Assembly (NCBI RefSeq): GCF_017355855.1
Contig: NZ_JAFEWD010000001.1
Coordinates: forward strand, 806,001 to 870,000
DNA length: 64,000 bases
Source of the DNA: Pedobacter sp. SYSU D00535
GTDB taxonomy: Bacteria > Bacteroidota > Bacteroidia > Sphingobacteriales > Sphingobacteriaceae
Reading direction: 5' to 3'
The translations under genes were made by a program, and so were the position numbers. Shown in pieces: positions 18,059-26,160 of this stretch (the first letter of the stretch is position 1; each line of letters begins with the position of its first letter). The notes under the pieces are model-generated. The model was given only the letters and a program-made list of their open reading frames with translations, ran no database searches and was not told the DNA's origin.

Positions 18059-18305
18059 ACTTTAAGTGATGTGTGTTGATATTACAAGTTCAGATAGCTA
18101 ATGTTTTTCTTTAAACATTTGCAAAACTATTTTTCTACCTCCGCCTAATTATAGACAGTCCGGACGGACGTTTTTAAGCAGAAACTCCAAGACCCAGAAA
18201 GTCGGCAGTTACGAGTGCGACTCAGTAGGGGAACGATCAAAATTAGAAAAAGAAATATATGTTCCAACCCTTTATCTAACTTTCTGCACGCTAACGCAAT
18301 GCCTG
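18059..18305. other. Upstream region of ald without a gene
   Basis: Contains the likely ald promoter near 18122-18129. I see no further gene or structure before the strong hairpin at 18306-18348. Confidence 0.4.
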
Positions 18306-18348
18306 TAAACAACAACAGGCGGGACTAATTCCCGCCTGTTGTTGTTTA
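18306..18348. terminator. 19-bp perfect inverted repeat, two-way terminator
   Basis: Two perfect 19-base arms (18306-18324 and 18330-18348) around a 5-base loop. The inner part is G/C-rich (GGCGGGA / TCCCGCC) and the ends are A/T-rich (TTGTTGTTTA). It lies 18 bases past the end of the minus-strand gene at 18366, and by symmetry could act on both strands. Confidence 0.75.
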
Positions 18349-18365
18349 ACTACAAGTTGATGGAC

Positions 18366-18713
18366 CTATCGCCCAATTTCAAGGCCGATCGCCTTAGCAA
18401 TCATAGCCATTTTGCTAAGCCAGGTTTTCAATAACTGTTCTTTTCCTTTGGGATACTTCACGGTAAACAAGTACTCACTTTTATCTTGTGTAGAAGAAGT
18501 ATTCAAAAAATCGAAAGGAAGTGTATTATCCAAATACTTACCAAAATTATGTTCTAGTGCAACAGAAGCAGCCTTGATATCGCTCGATTTCCAATCTTCT
18601 TGCTCGTACAGCTCGAGAACTTCTCGTTCAGTGCGGCCAAATAATGCAGAAAACTCGTTAGCTGATAAACCCTGAGCGTGTGCTACTCCTTTTACAATCT
18701 TTCCAAAATGCAT
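18366..18713 (-). CDS. Hypothetical protein with HTH-like N terminus
   Basis: A 115-residue protein with no clear family name. The first 45 residues (GKIVKGVAHAQGLSANEFSALFGRTEREVLELYEQ) read like a Cro/XRE-type helix-turn-helix, with a Gly at the turn. The rest has TWLSKMAMIAKAIGLEI at the C terminus. Similar pieces occur at the start of Sphingobacteriaceae regulators. DNA binding is inferred only from this pattern. It has its own strong terminator and no operon partner. Confidence 0.7.
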   Translation of the reverse strand: MHFGKIVKGVAHAQGLSANEFSALFGRTEREVLELYEQEDWKSSDIKAASVALEHNFGKYLDNTLPFDFLNTSSTQDKSEYLFTVKYPKGKEQLLKTWLSKMAMIAKAIGLEIGR

Positions 18714-18958
18714 GTTCTTATAAACTAATTCTCACCTAAACATTCACCTCACCACCTATCCTAACAATTTTGAGAGCGGCAATACTACTTCTACGTATTT
18801 ATTAATACGATGTTACGTCGATGAGGATTTTGTTAATCCATAAATGGTAGCAAGAATGTCATTAAATCATGTTAATTTTTTTACACTCGACTTCCTGAGT
18901 TAGTGCGAGTTCTATTTGGTTTAAATATTTTCAAACAGCGGTTAGGATAAACCATCGA
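18714..18958. other. A/T-rich intergenic stretch
   Basis: No gene recognised. It separates the HTH-like gene from the small membrane ORF and probably holds promoters for both directions, but no clean TAnnTTTG box with a spaced -33 element is visible. Confidence 0.3.
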
Positions 18959-19075
18959 ATGAGCGGTGCAGCAACAAAACGAGTTTTCATTTTACTGTTT
19001 TTGTTTTCGATACTGCAAAGTACCGGACTGTTCCTTATTGGTCTTGCCAACTCTAGACGGGACGACGGGACTTGA
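18959..19075 (+). CDS. Possible small membrane protein, 38 residues
   Basis: The plus strand reads MSGAATKRVFILLFLF followed by more hydrophobic residues (SILQSTGLFLIGLA) and a charged tail (NSRRDDGT). The hairpin at 19098-19123 lies 22 bases after the stop and could terminate it. The frame is short and I know no homologue, so it remains tentative. Confidence 0.33.
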   Translation: MSGAATKRVFILLFLFSILQSTGLFLIGLANSRRDDGT

Positions 19076-19097
19076 TAGAAATGCTTACTGAAAACGA

Positions 19098-19123
19098 AAA
19101 AAGGCGGGGATACCCGCCTTTTT
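19098..19123. terminator. 11-bp perfect hairpin terminator
   Basis: AAAAAGGCGGG / CCCGCCTTTTT around a GATA loop. The T-run is present on both strands, so it can end the minus-strand START-domain gene and any plus-strand transcript from 18959. Confidence 0.85.
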
Positions 19124-19149
19124 ATAAACATCTCTTTTGGTTACTCGAT

Positions 19150-19530
19150 TTATTCCCCGTAAAACTCCTCCAATGAGCCAAAGTAAGTATCATTCCAACC
19201 TTCTACAATGTCGTCATAATCCTGGTCCGGAATGTTTGTATGCCTTAGTTCTACCGAGGTTCCGTCCTTATGTGGGTGAAGCTTGATAGTTACAACCGAA
19301 GGTTCAGACTGATCGCCAAAATACCACTCCTGCACGATCTTTTTACCTTCTTCAAATTCCAAATTCCTGCCGACAATGCTTCCATCCCATAAAGAGAATT
19401 CTGAACCGGGGACAGTTGACATTTCCGCCTCCTCCCCTGTCCATAATTGCAAAGTGGCGGGATTAGTGAGAGCAAGGTAAACTTCCTCCGGACTAGCAGG
19501 AAGCATGTAATATTTCTTAAAGTCTTTCAT
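19150..19530 (-). CDS. SRPBCC/AHSA1-like START-domain protein
   Basis: A 126-residue protein of the activator-of-Hsp90-ATPase-1-like (SRPBCC) group. It has the family pattern PASPEEVYLALTNPATLQLWTGEEA, then GSEFSLWDGSIVGRNLEFEEGKKIVQEW and a C-terminal IVEGWNDTYFGSLEEFY helix that closes a hydrophobic cavity. Such domains bind small hydrophobic ligands. The ligand is unknown. The YdeI-like gene lies 54 bases upstream on the same strand and may be co-transcribed. Confidence 0.88.
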   Translation of the reverse strand: MKDFKKYYMLPASPEEVYLALTNPATLQLWTGEEAEMSTVPGSEFSLWDGSIVGRNLEFEEGKKIVQEWYFGDQSEPSVVTIKLHPHKDGTSVELRHTNIPDQDYDDIVEGWNDTYFGSLEEFYGE

Positions 19531-19584
19531 CTATCAAAATCTTAACAAGGATACTACATTCTACTGAAAAAGCTGTTTTATATT

Positions 19585-20097
19585 CTAAGTTCTGCTTCCG
19601 CGCAACGACCGGATCATTTGCCCATAGTCTTGCTTCTGCACCATCGCATTCACTGTATTGACGATTCGCCTTACTCTCGTCTCGTAAGTTTTTGCACTAT
19701 CAATCCACTTGATGAAGTAGTCACGATGAGATTTCCTGAGACTATTAAAATAGGCAAGCGCCTCCGCATCTTCCTCCAGGCACTCCGTCAGCTCATCAGG
19801 TACTTTGATCTCAAAATCGGTATCAACTTCCATCCGAACTTGCAGGATAGCCCCTTCTTCTTTCTTTATTCCTCGTCTGATCCGGGCATTTAAAGGAAGG
19901 ATAAAACCTCCACCTCCCGTTGGCAACAGAGCGAGTCCAGAAAACTCAAACGAATCTAGCTTACCTTTCACCCGATAGGTCTTTTTAACCCCCGGGTTTA
20001 ATGACTCTGCCACATCCGCAGGAACTTCAATATAGCTCCAGCCGGTTTTGTCGCCATGTTCAGCGAACTTCTGAATGATAGTGGAAAAATCGACCAT
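19585..20097 (-). CDS. YdeI/OmpD-associated protein with DUF1905 domain
   Basis: A 170-residue cytoplasmic protein. The N-terminal half is DUF1905-like (a small beta barrel: GWSYIEVPADVAESL, FILPLNARIRRGIKKEEG). The C-terminal half is the YdeI/OmpD-associated region: ALAYFNSLRKSHRDYFIKWIDSAKTYETRVRRI. Proteins of this pair are linked in the literature to resistance against peptides or to stress. The role here is not known. Confidence 0.87.
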   Translation of the reverse strand: MVDFSTIIQKFAEHGDKTGWSYIEVPADVAESLNPGVKKTYRVKGKLDSFEFSGLALLPTGGGGFILPLNARIRRGIKKEEGAILQVRMEVDTDFEIKVPDELTECLEEDAEALAYFNSLRKSHRDYFIKWIDSAKTYETRVRRIVNTVNAMVQKQDYGQMIRSLRGSRT

Positions 20098-20264
20098 AGT
20101 TGAAGTAATAGAAGCTTGCAGTACCCCTTCTGAAATCTCTCAACAAGAGGACAAATACGCCTCCAAATTTAGGAAGCAGATCAAGATTTACCGCAGGAAC
20201 CAAACAGAAATATTGATCTGCGAGTTATAAGAAGACCTGTTTTATAACCAGGAGACAAAACTAT

Positions 20265-21008
20265 ATGATAGAAACTGAAGAACAAAAAAGAGAAGCTGCA
20301 GCATTTTACAAAGAAGCTCTTGAATTGCTGCATGAAAGTGGATCAAGTTTTATGCTGGGTGGAGGATTTGCATTATATAAATATACTGGGTTGTATCGGG
20401 ACACTAAGGATCTGGACATATTCTGTAAACCTAGCGAGTATCCGAAAATAATGAAGCATTTTGCTGAAAGGGGTTATAAAACAGAACTGACAGATGCAAG
20501 ATGGCTGGCCAAAGTTTTCAAAGGAGAATACTTTATTGATATCATTTTTGATACGGTCAATAACATTTGCCGGGTGGACGATAGCTGGTACGAGCATGCT
20601 ACAGAGGGCGAATTTGCCGGAGAAAAAGTTAAATTTTTACCTGCCGAAGAACTACTATGGTGCAAAATCTACGTACAAAACCGCGAACGCTTTGATGGAG
20701 CAGATGTAAATCACCTTATCCTGCGATACGGAAAACAGCTGGACTGGAAACGAATTTTGTTCAGATTGGATCAACACTGGCACCTGCTGCTATCGCAAAT
20801 TTTGATCTTCCAATTTGTTTACCCGTCGGAATATCACGAGATAATCCCTCAATGGCTTTTTGATGAATTGATGGACCGGGCGAAAGATCAATACGCCATT
20901 CCGCCTGCAGTTGAAAAGGTTTGTAGAGGACCGGTAATTGATCAAACCCAGTACGAAGTAGATATCAAAGAGTGGAACTATAAGGTAAGTACAATAAAAA
21001 CCACCTAA
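20265..21008 (+). CDS. Nucleotidyltransferase-fold protein (AbiEii/DUF6036-like)
   Basis: A 247-residue protein with a minimal nucleotidyltransferase core: GGGFALYKYTGLYRDTKDLDIFCK holds the Gly-Gly and the Asp-x-Asp metal pair, and YFIDIIFD supplies the third acidic residue. The C-terminal half is helical (LLWCKIYVQNRERFDGADVNHLI). Related domains include AbiEii-type toxins, but no cognate antitoxin gene is adjacent. The metallophosphoesterase gene follows after 3 bases, so the two products probably work together, for example in adding and removing a nucleotide or phosphate. Confidence 0.82.
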   Translation: MIETEEQKREAAAFYKEALELLHESGSSFMLGGGFALYKYTGLYRDTKDLDIFCKPSEYPKIMKHFAERGYKTELTDARWLAKVFKGEYFIDIIFDTVNNICRVDDSWYEHATEGEFAGEKVKFLPAEELLWCKIYVQNRERFDGADVNHLILRYGKQLDWKRILFRLDQHWHLLLSQILIFQFVYPSEYHEIIPQWLFDELMDRAKDQYAIPPAVEKVCRGPVIDQTQYEVDIKEWNYKVSTIKTT

Positions 21009-21011
21009 GGT

Positions 21012-21755
21012 ATGACCGACGAAACGAACAGAAAAACCAGAATAGCGGCCGTAGGCGATATCCACGTTAGAGATACTGACAAAGGAAAATGGACTGAATA
21101 TTTTAAGAAAATCTCGGCTGAGGCAGACGTGCTGGTTATTGCGGGGGATTTAACAGACACGGGAGACGAGGTGGAAGCGCAGGTGCTTGCAGACGAGTTA
21201 AAGGCCTGTACTATCCCGGTAATAACCGTGCTGGGAAATCATGATTTTGAGAAAGGCCGGCACAAGCTGATCCGTCAGATCATCCAGAACGACCACGTTC
21301 ATGTACTTGACGGAGAGGCGGTTGTTGTGGCTGGCGTTGGCTTTGCAGGAGTAAAAGGATTTGGTGGAGGCTTTGACGCACAAATGCTTTCCATGTTCGG
21401 CGAAGGTGCGATGAAAGCTTTCGTTCAAGAGGCGGTAGATGAAGCGCTGCATCTTGACCGGGCTTTAGCCCGACTGGACCAGGACTACGAGGACATAAAA
21501 AAAGTAGCCGTACTTCATTACTCTCCTATCAAAGCCACGGTGGTGGGAGAGCCGGAAGCTATCTTTCCTTTCCTTGGTTCATCTCGCCTGGCCGAACCGT
21601 TAAGCCGCAGAAATGTGGTGGCCGCATTCCATGGACATGCCCACATTGGAACTTTGGAGGGATCAACTACCAATGGAGTAAAAGTTTTCAATGTTGCAAA
21701 GCCGATCCTTACTCGAGCAGGGTATCAGGATGGGTTCTTTTTGTTTGAGATTTGA
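21012..21755 (+). CDS. Calcineurin-like metallophosphoesterase
   Basis: A 247-residue cytoplasmic protein with the complete dimetal phosphoesterase set: GDIHVRD, AGDLTDTGD, LGNHDFEKG, a His in VLHYSPIKA and FHGHAHIG. It starts 3 bases after the nucleotidyltransferase-fold gene, so the pair forms an operon. No signal peptide is present. The substrate may be a nucleotide, a phosphoester or a protein; the neighbour hints at reversing a nucleotidyl transfer, which is inference only. Confidence 0.9.
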   Translation: MTDETNRKTRIAAVGDIHVRDTDKGKWTEYFKKISAEADVLVIAGDLTDTGDEVEAQVLADELKACTIPVITVLGNHDFEKGRHKLIRQIIQNDHVHVLDGEAVVVAGVGFAGVKGFGGGFDAQMLSMFGEGAMKAFVQEAVDEALHLDRALARLDQDYEDIKKVAVLHYSPIKATVVGEPEAIFPFLGSSRLAEPLSRRNVVAAFHGHAHIGTLEGSTTNGVKVFNVAKPILTRAGYQDGFFLFEI

Positions 21756-21890
21756 TCAGTCGTAGTGTATCATAAAGGGAGAAGATTTTCGCAATGGAAG
21801 ACTTCTCTCTTCCTCGTTAATCAAGTAAATTATTCATTTCTAAAACCTAAAATTCCTTAGCTTGTAATATCTTCGAATAGGCGCTTTCTC

Positions 21891-22127
21891 ATGACTACCG
21901 ACCATTTCGTAAAATTCGTCCATCCCCTTGACGGAACTGGAGTATATAACCAGTTCTTCGAGTACATGAGAGATAAGGCAAATAGCTTTGGCTGTTCGAG
22001 CTACAGAGAACAAGAGGAGGAAAATGAAGCGCTCATAAGCGTCACTTTTTACTTCCAGAACGAAGCAAAAAAAGAGCATTTTAAGGACGCACTTTTAAGT
22101 AGCGACAAGCAGTATTTAGAGGAATAA
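21891..22127 (+). CDS. Hypothetical protein, 78 residues
   Basis: A charged soluble protein (MTTDHFVKFVHPLDGTGVYN at the start) with a helix-strand pattern and an acidic tail. I do not recognise the family. The composition is protein-like and the opposite-strand frame is not, so I accept it with moderate confidence. It is convergent with the hybrid kinase gene, and the hairpin at 22126-22148 overlaps its stop. Confidence 0.6.
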   Translation: MTTDHFVKFVHPLDGTGVYNQFFEYMRDKANSFGCSSYREQEEENEALISVTFYFQNEAKKEHFKDALLSSDKQYLEE

Positions 22128-22148
22128 AAAAGGCTGCCAGAGGCAGCC
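22126..22148 (-). terminator. Terminator of the second hybrid kinase gene
   Basis: Stem GGCTGCC / GGCAGCC with a 3-base loop. On the minus strand it is followed by TTTTTTATTCC, 9 bases past the kinase stop codon. Confidence 0.85.
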
Positions 22149-22157
22149 CTACAAATA

Positions 22158-25100
22158 CTAATTCAGGAACGACTGCATCATCCCCAGCAATTGATCTGTT
22201 TGGATGGGTTTTGAAATATAGTCACTAGCCCCCGCATCCATACACTTTTCTTTATCATCCTTCATCGCTTTTGCCGTTACGGCGATAATAGGCAGCTCCC
22301 TAAACCGCTCGTTCTTTCTGATCTCCTGCATGGCTTCGTAACCATTCATCTCAGGCATCATGATGTCCATTAACACAAGATCAAAGTCGGGCTTATCGGC
22401 CAGCTTCGACAGGGCTTCACGGCCGTTATAAGCAACATCAAAATTGATGTTGTACTCCTGAAGAGCACTGGTTAAGGCAAAAATGTTCCGCATGTCGTCG
22501 TCTACTATTAAAATTGACTTCTGACTAAGTCCAAAACCATCATTAATCTCGGAAGCAGGACTTGACACTTCCGGCTTCGTGGTGACAGAAATCTTCCCTG
22601 ATTTAACCTTATCGATGAACAAATTCACCTCCTGCAGCAACCTGTTATTTGACTTGTTTGTCTTAAACACCATGGAGTTGGTATGCTTCATGATCCTGGC
22701 CATTCTTGACTGGTCCAGTTCCATAGCAGTATTGACAACAACCGGGGTTTGGGCGAATTCCTCTATCAACTTTATCTGATCCAGCAAATCAAAGCCCGAG
22801 ATATCCGGAAGATTTAGATCAAGTATGATGCAATCGAAATTCCGGCCCTGACTCAGTATATCTAAGGCTTCCTCCCCTGTAAAAGCCTGCTCCACATCTA
22901 CATTCCCTTCCAAAAACTGGCCTCGCAAATCGTTGCTTTGAATCTCATGATCCTCTATCACCAGCACTCTTTTTGCAGGGCTATCACCAGCGGTTAAGAA
23001 ACTAAGGGCTTCCTCTATCCTGTCAATTTCTCCCGATTTGTTCAAAAAGCCTTTCGCACCCGCCTCTACTGCCTTAACAGAACTTCCCGGCGCTGCCGAC
23101 ATAAGGTGAACCGGAATTGCGTTGGTAGCAGGATGTGCCTTGAGTTCTTTCAACACCTCCCAGCCATCCTTTCCGGGAAGCATAATGTCCAATAGAATTG
23201 CATCGGGGATTTCGGTAAGCGCCATATCCATTCCCTTAGCTCCGTCGGGGGCATGCAAGGCAAGCATCCCTCTTTCCAGTAACAAATTTTCCAGCACGGC
23301 AGCAAAATGCACATCATCTTCAATAACGAGTACCGTCCGCTTTTTCTCTACCTGAGGAGCAGCCTCGTTTGGGCTGACAGACGGAGCGGAAGACTCAGTC
23401 TGCGGTAAAAAGAGGGTAAATTCACTTCCTTCACCGGGCTTACTTTGCAGTTGCAACTTACCGCCCAATAAGGCCGTTAATTCCCTGCAAATCGAAAGGC
23501 CGAGCCCTGTCCCTCCAAATGTCCGGCTGGTTGAGCCATCAGCCTGCTTAAAGGCCTCGAAGATCAGCTCCTGTTTATCATCCGGAATTCCAATTCCTGT
23601 ATCCTTTACGGAGATGGCAACTCCTTTCTCCAACTCTATGGAGCCCGCAGATGAAAAGCGATTCATCACAGGCCTAACATTTACGCTTACCTTTCCCCCC
23701 TTAGGTGTGAATTTAAACGCGTTAGACAACAGGTTTTTCAAGATCTGCTCCACGCGTGACTTGTCCGTCACAAGACTTGATGGTGTTTCTTCGGCTATTT
23801 GATAGGAAAACTCTATTTCTTTGCTCTTGGCGAGCTGCGAAAACAAGGCTTCGAGATGATGTTTCACATCCCGCATCGATACCTCCTCGAGGGATAGGTC
23901 AATCTGACCAGCCTCCACTTTCGAAAGATCCAAAATATCGTTAATAAGATTTAGTAAATCCGATCCCGCAGTATGAATGACCGAGGCATATTTTACTTCG
24001 TCTGTGCCCAGTCGCCCATGTTTATTGTCCGATAAGATCTTAGCCAAAATGAGGATGCTGTTCAGCGGAGTGCGCAGTTCGTGACTCATGTTCGCCAGGA
24101 ATTCTGATTTATATTTGCTGGCGAGTTCCAGCTCTTCCGCCTTGCGCGCAATTGCTAGCCGCGCTTCATTTATCGCCTGATTTTTCTCCACCAGCAGCGT
24201 GGCTTGCTCCTTCAAATCACTGTTCATCTGGTAGAGCTCTTCCTGCTGAACCCGCAGCTCCTCCTCTGATGCCTGCAATTGATCGGTTCTCTTACTCAAC
24301 TCCTCGTTAGTGAGGCGAAGCTCTTCATGCCTGCTTTCCAACTCCAGCGCCTGTTCTCGCGCATGATCAAATAGCCTTTGCATTTTTACCCGTGCTTGAG
24401 AAGTATGCACCGCAATCCCGATGCTGTCGCTAACCCTACTAATAAATTGTTGCTGCACCTCTTTCACCGGACTAGCGAAACAAAGCTCAATTACCCCTTT
24501 AAGATTTCCCGCAAAGGAGAACGGTTGGATGACAATGGAAGAAGGCAGAATATCAGAACTACCGGAGCTTATCAGTATATGACCAGCCGGAATATCAGAA
24601 ACTACTATTCCTTTCTGATCAGCTGCTGCCTGCCCCACTAACCCGTCAAGCAGTTGAATCTCCTTCTTGTAAAGAATGTGTGAAGCATAACTAGCTGCCA
24701 ACACCAGGCGTTCATTTTCTTCCTCATAAATATAACAGGCTCCAGAATGAGCAGTAGTAAAACTGCAGATTTTACGGATCACTGTTGCAGTTAATTCCTC
24801 CAGCGAATGATCTCCCCGCATTACGTCATCTAATTCCGAGTTTCCTCTTAACATCCAATTCTGAGATTCATTTTCCTGAGACACTTTCTCAAGCTGCTCG
24901 TTGGTGCTAAGCAGCCGTTCCTCTATCTGTTTCTGCTTTTTAAAGCTTTTCCTGATGTAACGGAAAAGCAGAAAAACCAATAATAAAATGAGTCCGCTTC
25001 CTACATAGAAAATGAAAATAGTCTTCTCGGCATTCTCCTCGCTGCTTCTACGTCTTTCTGCCAGGAGGTGACTCTCCTTAACCTTGATTGAGTCAATAAC

Positions 25101-25559
25101 GTTTTGAACCCGTTTCAAGGTAACGTCTTCCTGGAGTTCTACTTGCGCTGCTGAAATTCCATCGCTGTTGGCTGTCCACAATACTTTACTCAATGCAAAT
25201 AGCTTCTGAGAGACATTCGCACTTAGGGTGTCCGCTAGATTCAACTGGCCCGGCTCATTTTGAACGAGGAAGGTGAGGCGGTCCAGGGAAGGGTTGATTT
25301 TACTTAGAGATTCGTTGTAGTTATCCAGGTAGGACGATTTACCCGTAGCCAGGTATCCCCTGACACTGCTTTCTGCCTCCGTCACATTGATTAAAACCTG
25401 GTTGGTAAACTTAATTACCTCCTGGGTTTTGTCAACGGAGCTGTTTCCGTTCTGTAATTCAGTAATTCGCTGATAGGCGGCAAAAACGCCAGAAAACACG
25501 ATTAACAGGGTAAGCACGAAGCCGGCAAGTACCTGCTGCTGAAATGAAAATTTTGACAC
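22158..25559 (-). CDS. Hybrid histidine kinase with CHASE3-like sensor and three receivers
   Basis: A 1133-residue membrane sensor kinase. Order: membrane segment (about 10-30), CHASE3-like extracytoplasmic helical domain (35-180) with ESSVRGYLATGKSSYLDNY, second membrane segment (178-202), GAF (about 240-395), coiled coil, HisKA with NMSHELRTPLN, HATPase_c with FGGTGLGLSICREL, then three REC domains (about 745-860, 870-985, 1015-1130). The last REC has the full DDD/D/K set. The middle one has FKTNKS where KP is usual. The layout from GAF to REC3 matches the kinase at the window start, so the two are paralogues with different sensors. No CheR/CheB genes are next to this one. Confidence 0.94.
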   Translation of the reverse strand: MSKFSFQQQVLAGFVLTLLIVFSGVFAAYQRITELQNGNSSVDKTQEVIKFTNQVLINVTEAESSVRGYLATGKSSYLDNYNESLSKINPSLDRLTFLVQNEPGQLNLADTLSANVSQKLFALSKVLWTANSDGISAAQVELQEDVTLKRVQNVIDSIKVKESHLLAERRRSSEENAEKTIFIFYVGSGLILLLVFLLFRYIRKSFKKQKQIEERLLSTNEQLEKVSQENESQNWMLRGNSELDDVMRGDHSLEELTATVIRKICSFTTAHSGACYIYEEENERLVLAASYASHILYKKEIQLLDGLVGQAAADQKGIVVSDIPAGHILISSGSSDILPSSIVIQPFSFAGNLKGVIELCFASPVKEVQQQFISRVSDSIGIAVHTSQARVKMQRLFDHAREQALELESRHEELRLTNEELSKRTDQLQASEEELRVQQEELYQMNSDLKEQATLLVEKNQAINEARLAIARKAEELELASKYKSEFLANMSHELRTPLNSILILAKILSDNKHGRLGTDEVKYASVIHTAGSDLLNLINDILDLSKVEAGQIDLSLEEVSMRDVKHHLEALFSQLAKSKEIEFSYQIAEETPSSLVTDKSRVEQILKNLLSNAFKFTPKGGKVSVNVRPVMNRFSSAGSIELEKGVAISVKDTGIGIPDDKQELIFEAFKQADGSTSRTFGGTGLGLSICRELTALLGGKLQLQSKPGEGSEFTLFLPQTESSAPSVSPNEAAPQVEKKRTVLVIEDDVHFAAVLENLLLERGMLALHAPDGAKGMDMALTEIPDAILLDIMLPGKDGWEVLKELKAHPATNAIPVHLMSAAPGSSVKAVEAGAKGFLNKSGEIDRIEEALSFLTAGDSPAKRVLVIEDHEIQSNDLRGQFLEGNVDVEQAFTGEEALDILSQGRNFDCIILDLNLPDISGFDLLDQIKLIEEFAQTPVVVNTAMELDQSRMARIMKHTNSMVFKTNKSNNRLLQEVNLFIDKVKSGKISVTTKPEVSSPASEINDGFGLSQKSILIVDDDMRNIFALTSALQEYNINFDVAYNGREALSKLADKPDFDLVLMDIMMPEMNGYEAMQEIRKNERFRELPIIAVTAKAMKDDKEKCMDAGASDYISKPIQTDQLLGMMQSFLN

Positions 25560-25676
25560 GTAATTAAATTTTAACTCATCACCTTGAGCAGGTGTATTTC
25601 AGCAGCGAAAGTACTTCGGAGAGGTTATCTCAATGTTAAGATAGATTTAATATTAACAAGAGATATCGAGCCGCCC

Positions 25677-25976
25677 TCAGGCGTACTTCAACTCATTTTT
25701 CTCGATCAGTTGAAGGCATTGCTGTTTCAAATCTTCTGACGGCTGCCCATAATCAAGAATGAGAGTAGCAGCCCAAAGCTGCGACAAATACGGTCCCTCC
25801 TCCAGGTATTCAGCAAATTCATTCAACAAACCAGCATCAAAAAAAGACCTGGCCAGCTGCACGATCGCTTTGTAACCATCTGTTTCCCTTGAGGTTTCAC
25901 AGTTTGGATAAATACCGAAGCAGAAATTTTCTTTACAAAGAAAAAGGAAGGATGAATTCTTAAAAGTGTGTTCCAT
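25677..25976 (-). CDS. Hypothetical protein, 99 residues
   Basis: A soluble protein with a Cys-rich start (FLFLCKENFCFGIYPNCETS) and a helical remainder (IVQLARSFFDAGLLNEFAEYLEEG, LIEKNELKYA). I recognise no family. A TAATTTTG box on the minus strand (25996-26003) lies 19 bases before the ATG and could be the -7 element. It lies alone between the kinase gene and the Rieske oxidoreductase gene. Confidence 0.65.
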   Translation of the reverse strand: MEHTFKNSSFLFLCKENFCFGIYPNCETSRETDGYKAIVQLARSFFDAGLLNEFAEYLEEGPYLSQLWAATLILDYGQPSEDLKQQCLQLIEKNELKYA

Positions 25977-26160
25977 TATTCACAAATCAACGGACCAAAA
26001 TTATCGCAAGAAATGTTATCTGAATGTTAAGTTTAAATAAATCCAGTATAAGGCTAAGATGGGAGGCAAGTTAGGATAGCGCTTCCAGAGGTTTAGGAGG
26101 GATAGGAAAAGTAACCGAGGGAGAGCCGAGCACTTTACGCCTCTTCCCCGGCTTTTTATA

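Noticed and set aside
10088-26132. A 14-base match (GGGAGAGCCGAGCA) shared by two intergenic regions
   Set aside because: A match of this length is expected several times by chance in a window this size.
26118-26160. Hairpin with TTTTTATATT after 26150 as a plus-strand terminator
   Set aside because: The stem is only about 5 bp and there is no plus-strand gene upstream for it to end.
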